Position numbers and translations under genes: made by a program | Part shown: positions 10,176-22,292 of the stretch, in pieces | How positions within the stretch are numbered: the first letter of the stretch is position 1 | How the letters are laid out: each line of letters begins with the position of its first letter | Assembly (NCBI GenBank): GCA_018806915.1 | Contig: JAGKQI010000083.1 | Span: forward strand, 248,001 to 312,000 | Source of the DNA: Phytophthora colocasiae | Lineage: Eukaryota > Oomycota > Peronosporomycetes > Peronosporales > Peronosporaceae | Length of the DNA: 64,000 nt | Direction: 5' to 3' | The notes under the pieces: model-generated | The model's input: only the letters and a program-made list of their open reading frames with translations | Database searches by the model: none | What the model was told of the DNA's origin: nothing

Positions 10176-10509
10176 AAAAAATGCTATATCGTGTATTTTT
10201 TGCATGATTTTTGGCGTTAAAATTGGCTAATTCGCGGCCGTTTTGATGATACAGGCGTTTGAAAAAGCTGTCTCCGTTGTCACGCTTAAGATACTTAATG
10301 AGGAATATACAAGCATTAAGCAACCCAATCTCAATGTTCTCCATTCAACCAGATCAAGGGATATGAAGGTATAAGTAGATATACGTAGATATTACAAATT
10401 AGCGATACGTTCTGTTCACTAACTTAAGTTGGTAACTAACTATCATTCTCAGACCGACGGATTCAGAAGGGTCAATTGACCTCGACTGAAAGTAAAGAGT
10501 ATTATCTAT

Positions 10510-10528
10510 GACTTTGACTTAAAGTTTG
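10510..10528 (+). promoter_or_regulatory. second copy of ankyrin upstream box
   Basis: GACTTTGACTTAAAGTTTG, two differences at most from the 7802 copy, immediately precedes ankyrin fragment D. Here the N-terminal coding region has been deleted so the box now abuts the repeats. Confidence 0.35.
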
Positions 10529-11400
10529 GTGAGGGTAGCTCAATTCCTCCACAACCACGCAGACACCAAATGTACCCACCGTGCGATAGATAGAGCTGCA
10601 GCTCGAGGAGATCTCGAATTGATCCAGTGGCTCAACACTAACTGTTCTGATAGGCTGGAGTTCTACTGCAATGTACTTTGCAACTACAAATGGCCATTTG
10701 GAGGTGGTAAAGTGGTTTCAAGCAAATCAAACCGAGAATCTCGATATTTACAAGTCAACAATGAAATCTGCCGCGGTCTGTGACCATATCGAGATAGTTC
10801 GGTGGTTGCATGCTAATAGAGCCGAGGCGTTTGACTTACGTGGTGTCATGGATACTGCTGCTTCTTGTGGAAATCTCGAAATTCTTGAATGATTTCATGA
10901 AAATCGCGATGTAAAGTGCACTACGCACGCAATGGATTCTGCTGCTGCTAACGGACACTTACAAGTGGTGAAATGGCTACACAACCATCGTACAGAGGGA
11001 TGCACAACAAAAGCTATGGATATAGCTACTGAGAATGGTCATCTGGAGGTGGTCAAGTGGCTACACTTGAATCGAGAGGAAGGTTGCACCAAGAAAGCTA
11101 TCGAGATGGCAACAGCAAATGGCGACATGGAGCTGGAGAAATGGCTTCTTGTCAATTGATCATTGAGCTGTACGCCGTTGGCTCTCGAAGATTTTTGTTG
11201 GTCGGAAAATCTTGATGTTGCAGTGTACCTCATATCAAAAATCCCAGAATGTCGTAATTTTCAACTGAAAAAAAAAGAATCATCGTATCGCGGGTCGAAG
11301 TTGTAGAGTGGCTGGAAGCTCATACGCCCAACACACTGGAAGGTTGCACATCCGAAGTATGGTGGTGTAACAGGTACCTTTGCGAGTGGCTAGAAGTTCT
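10529..11400 (+). pseudogene. ankyrin-repeat gene, copy D (truncated relic)
   Basis: Fragments of the same ankyrin family in several frames: CTHRAIDRAAARGDLELIQW near 10570-10630, GHLEVVKWFQANQTEN from 10690, ASCGNLEILE ending in a stop at 10890, then MDSAAANGHLQVVKWLHNHR from 10932 to a stop at 11159, and a diverged C-terminal trace up to about 11400. The N-terminal half is absent. Multiple stops and shifts mean it cannot make a full product. It is convergent with the intact tauD gene. Confidence 0.75.
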
Positions 11401-11669
11401 AGCCTAGAACAACACAATTGGCAAGGTGTTTTTCTAGAATATTTTACGTGGTTTTCTCGTCTCGTGTAAGCTACTCTGAGTAGGTGTATCAAATCCTATC
11501 ATACTGCGCCACTGTCAACCCCGATTCTTTCCGTGGGAGTACGTACATATTACAAGAACTGGTAATAATTTAGAATAACTACCAGTATTTGAGAAGGAGT
11601 TTCCACATATTTCAGTTCACGTCAACCAAATATTCACAACATTTAAGAAAACGCTAACGAAGTACTGTT

Positions 11670-12864
11670 TTACTTGGCCACCGCCTCCGGATCGAAGTAC
11701 GGGATTTCACCGTGTGGCGTCACGCGAATCGCGTGGCGGTTGCCCGGCAGGTAGTCGAACGTGGCGTAGTGGAACGTGGAGCGGTTGTCCCAAATGGCCA
11801 CCGCATTCTTCGTCCAGCTGAAACGCACTTGGAACTCGTGACCTTCCGTCACGTGTTGGTACAGTAGTCGCAGCACAGCATCTGAAAACATACAAAATCA
11901 TTAGCAACCGAGTCCCAGATATCTCCATTGAAATCCATTCCGTACCAGATTCCGCAGCTGAAAGCTGCACAATACGCTTGGTGAACGCAGGGTTCACGTA
12001 CAGAGCACGACGTCCAGTGACAGGGTGCGTGCGTACAACCGGATGCTCAAATTCCACCGGGGGACGACGAATCACTTGGCCCTTGGCCGCAGCAGCAGCA
12101 GCTTGAGGCTGACGTATCGAATACAGTTAGCAGAATACAACCAATCCAACAATTTTCCAACAAATACTTACAATTCCCGTGTGGATCGCTGTCAGACCGG
12201 AGATGAACTCCCTCATCGGAGGTGTAAGACGGTCGTACGCCTCGTAAGCAGAAGCCCACAACGTGTCCCCACCCACCGGCGGGTTAGTCAGCACTTTGAA
12301 GCTCGTGTACGAAGGCGGTTGACGCTCGTTGGACACGTCACTGTGCCAGGCGTTGAACGGGTCGTACATCTGGCACTTGAGGAATCCCTGGCTCGTCTCG
12401 ACCGAGTTCTCCACGATCAACACCTCGTTGTGGTCTTTGGGGTGACCCAAGTTCTGGTGCACATGGAGAGGTCCGTAGTAGCGTCCGAGCTCCAATTGCT
12501 GCTCCACGTTGATCTCCTGGTCTCGGAAGAAGACGACCCCACGGTGAGCGATCAACAGAGCCAATTCATCGCGCTGCTCGTTCGTCAATTCATGGAGTTG
12601 AATCCCCGAGAGCTCCGTGCCGATCTTGGGTGCTAAATGCTTCACCGTCGCGTCCTTCAATAGGTTTTTGAATGTCGGATCTGCTTTGAGACCTCGGTCT
12701 TCCACTGGCAGCACGGGGATCGGATCGTACTTGGTTTCAGGATACACGCTGAGCAGTTCCGGATGCTCGAACTTAGCGTGCTCCACCTCTTGATTCAACG
12801 CGTTCTTGACGGCTATCGGTTTAACCTTGACGGTGTTGGTGTCGTTCTGGTGTTGTGGAGCCAT
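11670..12864 (-). CDS. TauD/TfdA-type 2-oxoglutarate-dependent dioxygenase
   Basis: Predicted Fe(II)/2-oxoglutarate dioxygenase of the TauD family, which oxidises sulfonates such as taurine to release sulfite in well-studied members; the exact substrate here is unknown. Three exons on the minus strand: 12864-12172, 12108-11946 and 11881-11670, with introns of 63 and 64 bp (GTAAGT...CAG and GTACGG...CAG). The product is 355 residues. The metal-binding pair HSD is at residues 174-176 (NAWHSDVS); the distal His and the 2-oxoglutarate Arg are in [10 protein letters not shown] in exon 3, after [18 protein letters not shown]. It looks intact. Three decayed copies or relics of it exist in this window (9950-10175, 16010-16427, 30030-30057). 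Confidence 0.9.
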
Positions 12865-14005
12865 AGTCGTTGGTGATGAGCAAATTGCAAAGTGACGCTG
12901 GATAGAATGCCAAACGGAATGGAGCTCTAGATGTTCTCGTGGATGATACCTGGACTACGTGATTGCATTGCTTTGCAGCCATGTCCGCCACGTACGTCTG
13001 CCTTTGGATAAATTACGGCGAGATGAATAAGTGAAGACTGCAGTTGTATTGCGAAAAGTCAGGTTAACGTCAATGGAGATGAGCTCTCGGTGAGGATATT
13101 GCAGTAGAATGACAAGACGTGTTTCTCGCTGTGATTGGGTATAGGAAGAGGCCAACACGTATTGGAAACCGGACTTCGTTGTAGTTGCAGTGCATAGTTT
13201 AACAGTAACGACCACCGCAAATGAGAAATCCTGTCTGCTGATTGGTCACATGGCAGCGAATCATTAAGGAGGACGGTCTCACGTATTCTTTCACTTCAAC
13301 ATGGACGACTAGGGAGATGGACCCGTCGTACAACCGGGAAAGTTATTGCAGCGAACATGTATGCAGCTTTGGCTTACATGCCTGATCGACCGAGAGCACA
13401 CGCATAGGAAGATCACAGCAGACTCTGACGCCTGTTGCGTCGCTTTCACACTTCGCGTAGAGATTCGCGTGCAATGGCGAGACTTTAGGAACATTTTGTC
13501 GTCGATATGGCGCGCGTCTAGCTAAATGGACACTTGAAACGGATGAAAACTATTAGATGTAATTTGCAACTAGTGAAAAGGATCTTGCCAATGCCATTCC
13601 GATGTTGGACATGAAGCAAACGAGCCTGTCGAGAAGCAGTCACGTAAAGTTATTCAAAATACTGTACTTTGGTGAAATCTCGTCGAGTCAAAGCATTTGA
13701 TGTGGTACAGTGCCTTTGTTTCACCCTGAGTCGTCTTGACTATGCAGAGAGGAGATCACCTCGAAAGCAGGGCGTTTTTCCAGTCCAGGAGTGTAATTGG
13801 CCCTAGCTAGATCCAAGTCTAGCCAATAAAAACAACCAGCATGAATTACACTCTAAAGCACTGAGCACAGACGCTTAGTAGTCGTCAAAATAGACGTCCT
13901 GCCGATCTCTTGAAGCCAGAAGCTGTCAATTCTTCGCTTGTATGTCGGCATTTCATGTCAAGGAAATCGCTTTGTCCATTTTCCAACTTGCCCTCGTCTG
14001 CAAAC
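12865..14005. other. divergent intergenic region between tauD and POT transporter
   Basis: About 1.1 kb separating the two start codons, expected to hold both promoters. No coding or RNA signal is seen. Confidence 0.4.
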
Positions 14006-15838
14006 ATGTCCAAGGTGCAGTCTCCGGCGCTCACGCCGCAATTCTCGCCGTCCGTCACCGGCTACATCAACACGAAGCTTTGGGACGAACGACCGGTCCG
14101 TTATGCCGCTAACGTGTTGAAACACGTGTGCATCTTCCTCCTGATCCTCACGGCATGTGAGGAAGTCACGAGTTTCGCTATCGGCCAGTCGCTCAAGAAC
14201 TTTTTCCAGAAATTGGGCTGGTCGAACAAGGGGTCCACCTCCATGAAGCTCACGTACGACTCGTTCAGTCAATTCATGTGCATCGTGGCTGGGTACATCG
14301 CTGACGAGCGCTTGGGCAAGTTTAAAACGCTGTTATCAGCCGCTACGTTGGACTCTTTCGGTCTTCTCTTCCTGGTGATCGCTGCACTACCAGCCGTTGT
14401 GAACAACCACCTAGGAGTGAGTAAGGCGATCTTCAACATCGGACTGTTCCTGGGTGTTGCTGTCTCTCAGATCTGTCTGCGGTCACTTGTGATTTCATAC
14501 GGAGGCGACCAATTCTCTCCTGCTGCTCCACCCTCAGAGAAAGCTCTGTTCTTCAGTATCCAGTACTGGGTGGCGAACATCGGAGCGTTCATCGGTTATG
14601 CTGTATTCCCTTCCGTGTCCATCCACGGCTTTGGAGCGATCCCTGCTGAATACGGATACGTCAGTGTCTACCTCGTTGGCTTCGCTATGCTGGTGATCTT
14701 CGTCGCTCTACTGTGGTCTACGCGCAAACGTTATGTGAACATCCCTCCTACTAAAGAGTCCATTGCTCTCGTCATTAAGATCGTGATCAACCACGCCAAG
14801 AAGAACTTCAGTGCTCAGATGGTTGTGTTAGGTACGATTCTTTACATCGCTGCCTTCCTGCTTAACATCCTGGCTTCTATTCTTTCGGACCATGGGGAAA
14901 CCGGGCACAACATCTCGTACGCTTGCGGAGTGATGATCGTTATTGCTACGATCCTCTGGGTCTACTTTGGACAAAGCTCTGAGTTCATGGAGAGCGCGAA
15001 AGACACTGTTGGTGGACGATTCGATCCTGAATTGGTGAATGGCGTCAAGCAGGTTATCCGGATTCTACCGTTCAACGCCTTCAACGTCTTCTGGTGGGTC
15101 TGTCAGAACCAACGAGGCAACAACCAGTCGATCGTCCAACAGACCGACACGCGCCTTGGTAGTGGCCCCTTCTCGTCCCAAATGCCAGGCCCCACAGTTC
15201 AGATGTTTAACCCCATTGGAGTGCTCATCTTTGTTCCTCTAATGGAGAAGGTGGTGTATCCTTTATACGAGAAACATGCAGGGAAACCTGCCAGTCGATA
15301 CGGTAAAGTGTTGGCTGGATACTGCACTGCTGTTGTGGCGATGATCTGGACTGGATGCTACGAGATCATCCGTCGTAGTACGTCTCCGCTTACGTACGTG
15401 GACTCAGACGGAATGACGCAGTTCATGATCAATGACGACGGGAAGCAGGTGATGAACGACATCCCGTGGTGGACAGCCATCCCTCAGTATCTACTAGTTG
15501 CACTGGCCGGAGTGATGATCGCGATCCCTTCGTACGACATCAACTACTCCGAAGTCCCTCAGAGCATGCGTAGTACGTCCATTGCTCTCGGGTTCTTCGT
15601 CAACTCAATGGGTAGTACACTACTCTCCATTATTGTGCTGCTCTTCGGCAAATACATCCCAGCGGACCTCAACAACGGCCACATCGAGTACATGTTCTTC
15701 ACGTTGGCTGCCATTATGGTGGTCAACATCTTCTTCTACGTGGTGGTGATGAACAAGATGCAGTTGGGCATGATCCCTCGCGTTAAGAAGGCAGGCGAGA
15801 AAGTGGACGACGAGGAAGCTCAGCCTGCAGCTCTGTGA
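14006..15838 (+). CDS. POT/PTR-family proton-coupled oligopeptide or nitrate transporter
   Basis: Predicted plasma-membrane transporter of the POT/NPF family (major facilitator fold). The ATG at 14006 (MSKVQSPALTPQ) is preferred over the upstream in-frame ATG at 13910; it gives 610 residues. About twelve hydrophobic segments are visible, from VCIFLLILTAC near the N-terminus to MVVNIFFYVVVMN at the end. Family features include DSFSQFMCIVAGYIADERLG in the second-third helix region, GGDQFSP, and FNAFNVFWWVCQNQ. The usual ExxER motif of helix 1 reads CEEVTSFAIG, so the Arg is missing. Intronless and apparently intact, it sits at the centre of the mirrored ankyrin/tauD arms. Confidence 0.9.
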   Translation: MSKVQSPALTPQFSPSVTGYINTKLWDERPVRYAANVLKHVCIFLLILTACEEVTSFAIGQSLKNFFQKLGWSNKGSTSMKLTYDSFSQFMCIVAGYIADERLGKFKTLLSAATLDSFGLLFLVIAALPAVVNNHLGVSKAIFNIGLFLGVAVSQICLRSLVISYGGDQFSPAAPPSEKALFFSIQYWVANIGAFIGYAVFPSVSIHGFGAIPAEYGYVSVYLVGFAMLVIFVALLWSTRKRYVNIPPTKESIALVIKIVINHAKKNFSAQMVVLGTILYIAAFLLNILASILSDHGETGHNISYACGVMIVIATILWVYFGQSSEFMESAKDTVGGRFDPELVNGVKQVIRILPFNAFNVFWWVCQNQRGNNQSIVQQTDTRLGSGPFSSQMPGPTVQMFNPIGVLIFVPLMEKVVYPLYEKHAGKPASRYGKVLAGYCTAVVAMIWTGCYEIIRRSTSPLTYVDSDGMTQFMINDDGKQVMNDIPWWTAIPQYLLVALAGVMIAIPSYDINYSEVPQSMRSTSIALGFFVNSMGSTLLSIIVLLFGKYIPADLNNGHIEYMFFTLAAIMVVNIFFYVVVMNKMQLGMIPRVKKAGEKVDDEEAQPAAL

Positions 15839-16009
15839 GTTTTCTTTTTTAATTGTGAAAAGAGTCTTTGTCTATAAAAATTGGATTGAACTCGTGCATG
15901 ATCATGCAGCTCGGAGAAGTTAGCGATAGTGTGGCGGTCGTCTCCGACGTATGATGGGTCTTCGCACAGGCGATCATAACACGATGCATACGTAAAAAGT
16001 ATCATTACG

Positions 16010-16427
16010 CATTGAACCAGGAGGTGGAGCACGCTAAGTTCGAGCATCCGGAACTGCTCAGCGTGTATCCTGAAACCAAGTACGATCCGATCCCCGTGCT
16101 GCCAGTGGAAGACCGAAGTCTCAAAGCAGATCCGACATTCAAAAACCTATTGAAGGACGCGACGGTGAAGCATTTAGCACCCAAGATCGGCACGGAGCTC
16201 TCGGGGATTCAACTCCATGAGTTGACGAACGAGCAGCGCGATGAATTGGCTCTGTTGATCGCCCACCGCGGGGTCGTCTTCTTCCGGGACCAGGAGATCA
16301 ACGTGGAGCAGCAACTGGAGCTCGGACGCTACTACGGACCTCTCCACGTGCACCAGAACTTGGGTACTCACTACCTGCCGCCACGCGATTCGCGCGACGC
16401 CACACGGTGAAATCCCGTACTTTGACC
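16010..16427 (+). pseudogene. tauD pseudogene, 5' part, interrupted by hAT-like element
   Basis: Near-identical to the N-terminal half of the tauD product from [20 protein letters not shown] to [10 protein letters not shown], then an internal deletion of both introns and the catalytic middle joins it to TACCTGCC and CCACGCGATTCGCG of the last exon. A hAT-like element then enters at 16428. The remaining tail is at 30038-30057 on the far side of the insertion. The HxD motif is lost, so this copy is inactive regardless of the insertion. The first ten or so codons are also absent. Confidence 0.85.
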
Positions 16428-16835
16428 CAGGGATAGGAAAAATACAATATCATACGGATTGGAGGCGCCAATAAATAATTGAGTTATTGCCACTTTTTTC
16501 GACAATGTCAACCAAGTCAGTAGGTCACATGAATTGTGACACTATGTCGTTTCTCATGAGTACTTTTGAACGAGTTGGTTGCTGTCGATGCGCGTGGATT
16601 CAGGAGGGGGGTTACCTCGAGAACCCTCCCACCGCGTCCAACCTCTCCGACCAACACGCACAAGTCATAGTCCGATTTCCTCGACATCATACATACAACA
16701 CACAAATCAACTGATATAATAGAGGTCTTTAGCAAAACACACAAATGCCAATAAGTGGGATCTACATATGTAGTTTTAGCCTAACCACCGTCGCCAACCT
16801 ACGATTTCAACCGAGTAGGTGGACTGAAACCCGCC

Positions 16836-17195
16836 TGTTGGAATGAACAGAACACACTAGATAAACTCAATCAAGTGTATTGATACTCTTAACCTCTAAG
16901 CCTACTCTCTAGATCCGTGCTCGGTACCTGGAGGCAAAAGAGGAAGTGAGCTCGTCTTCGGACTTCGTCCTCTACGGCCTCACTCCTCGCCTCTTGTCGT
17001 CATCGCACAATGGATGGCAGACAGCAACTGTCTGCACTATCCAGATCTCAGATGGGATCTGAACTCCCTCTCGTACTTGCTAATGATAGAAGTAACTCAA
17101 CAATAAATTGTTTAGAGAGGTTTTACTTTTTACTCGCTGGCAGACACGCTGCCTTATTCGCAAGAGGCGCGCTCAAGCGCGCCTACCGTTCAACA
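16836..17195 (-). repeat. Copia array LTR 1 (3' LTR of unit 1)
   Basis: 360 bp, TG...CA ends, next to TSD CCGCC on its left. In minus orientation the purine-rich tract AGTGGGAG lies directly before it (17196-17203 on the complement), acting as the polypurine tract. Confidence 0.9.
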
Positions 17196-17201
17196 CTCCC
17201 A

Positions 17202-20200
17202 CTAAGTACTAGGGGGAAGTTTTAGATCCCGTACACCTAGCTTTCCTCTCAGTTTTAGGAACTGTTTTGTCGGCAGAGCTTTTGTGAGAATGTCTGCAGT
17301 CATTTCTTGCGTGGCACAATAAGCAATCTTAAGGCGACCAAGTTCCACTAAGTCCCGTGTGAATAGAAAACGAATTTCTATGTGCTTATTTGCTTTGTGA
17401 TTTCCAGGGTTTCTCACAATGCTGATGGCGGCATTACTATCACACCAAACCTGCACTGGTACCTTTTGTGGGAATCCCATCTCGCTTAGAAGATGCCACA
17501 ACCACTCACTCTCTTTGGCTCCCTCGCTTAGTGCGATGAGTTCTGCTTCAGCAGTCGAAAGCGACACGCCTCCTTGCTTGCTACTACACCACGATACACT
17601 AGTACCGGTCATTTGGATCACGTATCCAGTAACGGATTTACGTTCTTTAGGTTGACACGCGAAGCTCGCGTCAGTTTACACTTCGTAAGTCACATCTCGT
17701 GCTTTTCCATCGAAATATAGACCGTACGTTGACGTCCCTTTCAAGTATTTGAGTACTCGCCTAGCTGCATCCCAATGCGTACGGTTGTAACAAGACAGGA
17801 ACTTGCTAAGTTCTCTAACCGCGTTAGCTATATCGGGTCGAGTCCCTCGGACTAAATACTGGAGAGATCCAACAATGCCTCTGTAGTCATAAGGCTGTGC
17901 CGCAATCTGTTCTGTGGTCATTTCTGTCTCTGGCTCTAGCACAAGGCCAGGGACTTGCGGTGTCATCACCGGTGCGCTGTCAACCAATTGGTACTTGGTG
18001 ACTAGTTCTGCAATATATTTGCGTTGTGAGATTGTCATCACACGCTGTTCTCTATTGCGTTTTACCTCCATTTTGAGGATGTAGTGAATGTCTCCTAGGT
18101 CTTTCATTTTGAACCTGTTAGACAACTCAGCTTTTAGCTTGTTGATAAGACCCATGTCTCTTGACATGATCGTCAGATCATCAACATATACCACGACTAT
18201 AAGCCAATTTTCTCCCACTTTTTGCACGTAGATGCAAAACTCTTTGTGGCAGCGTGCAAAACCCATCTCTGTCAAAAAGGAGTGTAGCACTCTGTACCAA
18301 ATGCGAGGTGCTTGCTTTAAGCCATAGATGCTCTTCTGAAGTTCACAGACCAGATGCTCGTGGCCTCGCTTCACAAAGCCGTGAGGTTGCCTCATGTAGA
18401 TTTTCTGCTCCCCATCCATTGTGCCGTTCAAGAAGGCCGTGTGGACATCCATCTGATGGATATGACAGTCCAATATGGTCCCTATTGCCAGCACCAGGCG
18501 TAGTGACTCGAATCGTGCCACTGGTGCGTATACTTCGTCACAGTCAACTCCATATTCTTGGTAGTTACCTTGCGCGACTAGGCGGGCTTTGAACCGCTCG
18601 ACAGTACCGTCGGCGTTGTACTTGACAACAAGTACCCAATGACTTGGCAAAGCCTTACGTCCAGGTGGAAGTCGTACGAGTCTCCATGTTCCATTCTCGA
18701 TTAAGGAGTCATACTCTAGTTCTAGAGCTTGTTTCCATTGCTCTCTATGAGGTCCGTTCAAAGCTGCTTTGAGCGATCGGGGCGTTGGCACTTTATGCTC
18801 CGCAATATCCTGCGTAATGTTCTTCTCTAACATCGCTTGGAAGCATTGATAGTCCTGATACCGCTTAGGTTTCTTTGTCTCTCGCCTTGGGCGTGGTTCA
18901 TGGCTTTGTGGTGTCTTCACTAGCCCTGCACGTCGGCGTTTGTTATTAGCTCCCACTGTTGGGTTAGCCGCCTGATTTGGCGATTGAGCTCCCACTGACC
19001 CTGTATACTCAGTGGTCGGTGTATCAACTTCTGCTGCTGCGGGTATCCCGCACTCGGCAAATTCAGAAGTGAGGGTTGGATCGGTTTGTCCGAATGCTCT
19101 CCGGACCATCGTAGCCACATTGGTCGTATCGAACAACACATCTCGTGATAGAATGTGCTTGTTGTTATAGATGTCCCATAACCGGTAACCCTTTGTTTCG
19201 TCAGAGATTCCTAGGAATCGACACTTTACAGCACGCGCGGACAGTTTCTTGTCCTTCCTTAGTGCCTCTGGCACATGTGCGAAACAGACCGAACCCCATA
19301 CTGGCAGTTCCTTTTACGTTGGGCGGTTTCCCGTACACCATTTCATAAGGCGTCAGGTATCCCAATCTACGCATAGGTGTGCGATTCTGCACATAGGTCA
19401 TGTACATCAGTGCTTCTGGCCACCATCTGTGAGCCATCTCAGCATCCTTTAATGCACAACGCACTCGATCCAGTTTACTCTGATGATCGCGTTCTGCCGC
19501 TCCATTCTCTTCTGGAGTATAAGTGTTTGACTTCTGGAAGGCAATGCCCTTCCCTTTACAGAAGCTCTGAAACGCAGCGTTCACAAACTCAGTGCCTCCA
19601 TCTGAGCGTATCCTTCGAATTGTGAATTTACCTTCACGTTCTAGCTGCAGTAGAAGCTCTTCTACCTTTTTAAAGACTTCTTTCTTATCGCGGAGGACAA
19701 ATGTCCATCGCCACGACGTGTTGTCATCGATGACGCTCAGAAAGTACTTGATTCTTCCGGAACTTCCGTACACACCCATTGTTTTCATTGGACCGTTCGT
19801 GTCCATGTGGATGGTACTGATAGGTTGTTCGTCTCCTCGAACCCTTCGTGTTGCGGTAGGACATCCTCCGTTTTTTTCATCTCTGCACATGTTGTGCAGA
19901 AGAACGGGACTTTCTTAAGACCTGCAGCTGACAGCATGGGCATCCCACCCACTAGTCTTTTGCTTAGCATATCGATGACTGTGTCTTTGTTTAAGTGGCC
20001 AAGTTTGACATGCCACTCTTGTAGTACATTTCCAAGCCTAACTGTATGTGGATCAGCTAACGGCTTGCAGGGCTGTGCTTTAACTGCATTGCATAATGCT
20101 TGTCGTTCAAACAACGTTTTATTCTGCACATAGTACGCTCCATTTATTGCTTTTGCAACAAAACACAAGATCATTGTCATAAAGGACAAATTTGAACTTT

Positions 20201-21915
20201 CCACTGAGTGAGCCCAATATTTGGTACCCACTGCGTCTGAGCCCGAACTCGCTCAGAATGTTCGAGGTAGCGTGCGGGACCATTGCTATGTTGTCAAATA
20301 GAAACGGTCGAATGCCCTTTGGTCCACTAAAATACAATTTTATTGTACCAATGTGTGTATTTGAGTGCTTAGAGCCCTGTGCAAAGGTGAACATGTACTG
20401 TGTATTGGGCCTCTTGGTAACAAAGCGCTCCATTTCGCTGGTTAGGCCGTGTCCGCAACCTGAATCCAGCACCCAAGAATCTGTAGTTAGAAAAGAACTT
20501 TCTTGTAACAGTTGCGGATACAGTGTTCGTACCTTGTTCTCCAGCTCACTCATCATGCCGGCAAAGCGCTCAGTCGTCGCTGCAATCCCTGGATTGCTGA
20601 CGTCGCCTTTCGGCTCCTGCATGTTGATGTCACCATCCGCATGCTTAGCGGCCGCCTTTTTGGTGTTCGCAGTGTCGACATCCACTGCGTTGACAACCGA
20701 ATCCATTGGTTCGTCATCGTCAGAAAAAGGCAACGTGCCCTTTCCTGGAGTCAGTGGCAGCTCCACAAAACTGGGTGGTGGACTTTCATATCCACGAGGA
20801 GTAAGAGGCAGGTCTTTCTGCACTGCGCTGCAGGCATCGACAGCCATCTTGGCTTTGCACTCCTCGAGCGTCACCTCGCGCTTGGGCTTCTTTGCCTGCT
20901 CCTTGACCTTTTTGTTGAGCTGCTGCAGCTCTTTCTTCACTGCGTTGACGCCTTGTCTGCCGCTTGGATACGCGTGGATGTTCCGAAGCTTAACACCAGC
21001 TAACAAGTCTCGAGCCCGTTTGGGGCAGTCCACAAACTTGTGTGGCCCGGCATTATCCATGTCATTGTGGTTGCCGAAACAGTAACGGCACTTCATCCGT
21101 CCGTGATTGTAGTGCACGTCGTTAATCGGTTCCTGCTGGGATTTGCGCTTTCCCAGCACCGGTTGCTTTGACTTGCTGCCTGCGTGAACGTGATTCACCG
21201 GCTGTGCACTACCGAGAGCCATGATCTCGCCCTTGCTCTTGCTGCCGAAGATGGCGCAGAGTTTGGACTCGACGCGATCAGGCGTGAATTCAGTAGGCGC
21301 AAAGCTGATGGCTTGCCCCCACAGATGGTTAGGGAGCACACCCAGAACCTTGATAACCATCAAATTTGATGATATGACGCCGGTCTTCAAAGCCTCGCTG
21401 CTGTTCCGGTTCACCTGATCCTTCAGGGTCTTCAGCCGAGCAAAGAGGTGGCTCACGCTTTTAAAGTCGCCATTCACTGCCTCTTCGAACTGTCGAACGA
21501 GGCCAACGACACCAGAGACAGTGTTCAACCCGTAGCGTTTTTCCACGTCACGCCAAGTCACGTGCACAGGTTGATGCACTTTCTCGTTCATCATGTAGGA
21601 GGCTGGCAGTGTCATACTGAGCAGGTCCTTGATGTACGATTCCTGCTGATCAAGAAAGGCCAGATGCAAATCGTAGCTCTTCTTTTCCTCAGCCGTCGCA
21701 TCGTCTTTCGGTGGAGTCAATGTCGGCATACCAGTCAACGAGTCCTGGTAGCGAATCGTAAGCCTTGCTCGACCAGCCTTGAGCTCCTCGACAGCGCGTT
21801 CGCTGTTTCTTGAGGCAAGGTGGACAAGGATTTGGTCCTTCCACGATGCGAAGCGAGCCTGCTCGCCGTTGAACATCAACATAGTAGTCAAACCGCTGTT
21901 GATGGGCTTGCTCAT
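17202..21915 (-). pseudogene. Copia gag-pol, unit 1 (frameshifted)
   Basis: Start codon at 21915 (MSKPINSGLT). Gag runs to a Cys/His knuckle-like CRYCFGN...HKFVDC; protease motif LDSGCG; integrase HHCC and DDE core (IHMDTNG, IRSDGGTEF, EENGAAERD); RT with YVDDLTIMS; RNase H end STAEAELIALSEG. Breaks by comparison with unit 2: near 20155-20170, near 19828 and near 19310 (one extra T). Two breaks are shared with unit 2: a run of seven A (complement of 19870-19876) before the integrase core and a TAA at 17676-17678 in the RNase H domain. The unit cannot make full Pol. Confidence 0.85.
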
Positions 21916-21926
21916 GTTACTTGAAA

Positions 21927-22286
21927 TGTTGGAATGAACAGAACACACTAGATAAACTCAATCAAGTGTATTGATACTCTTAACCTCTAAGCCTACTCTC
22001 TAGATCCGTGCTCGGTACCTGGAGGCAAAAGAGGAAGTGAGCTCGTCTTCGGACTTCGTCCTCTACGGCCTCACTCCTCGCCTCTTGTCGTCATCGCACA
22101 ATGGATGGCAGACAGCAACTGTCTGCACTATCCAGATCTCAGATGGGATCTGAACTCCCTCTCGTACTTGCTAATGATAGAAGTAACTCAACAATAAATT
22201 GTTTAGAGAGGTTTTACTTTTTACTCGCTGGCAGACACGCTGCCTTATTCGCAAGAGGCGCGCTCAAGCGCGCCTACCGTTCAACA
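21927..22286 (-). repeat. Copia array LTR 2 (shared middle LTR)
   Basis: 360 bp, identical by eye to LTR 1 and LTR 3. It serves as 5' LTR of unit 1 and 3' LTR of unit 2. Confidence 0.9.
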
Positions 22287-22292
22287 CTCCCA

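Noticed and set aside
19866..19880. Programmed frameshift at the seven-A run in Copia I
   Set aside because: The run is not in the register of the canonical X XXY YYZ heptamer for the upstream frame, and the needed shift is +1; a fixed mutation or read error is simpler.
20192..21085. 297-residue plus-strand frame in Copia unit 1 (also at 25278-26090)
   Set aside because: Lies opposite the gag-protease gene and shows only Ser/Leu-rich shadow composition.
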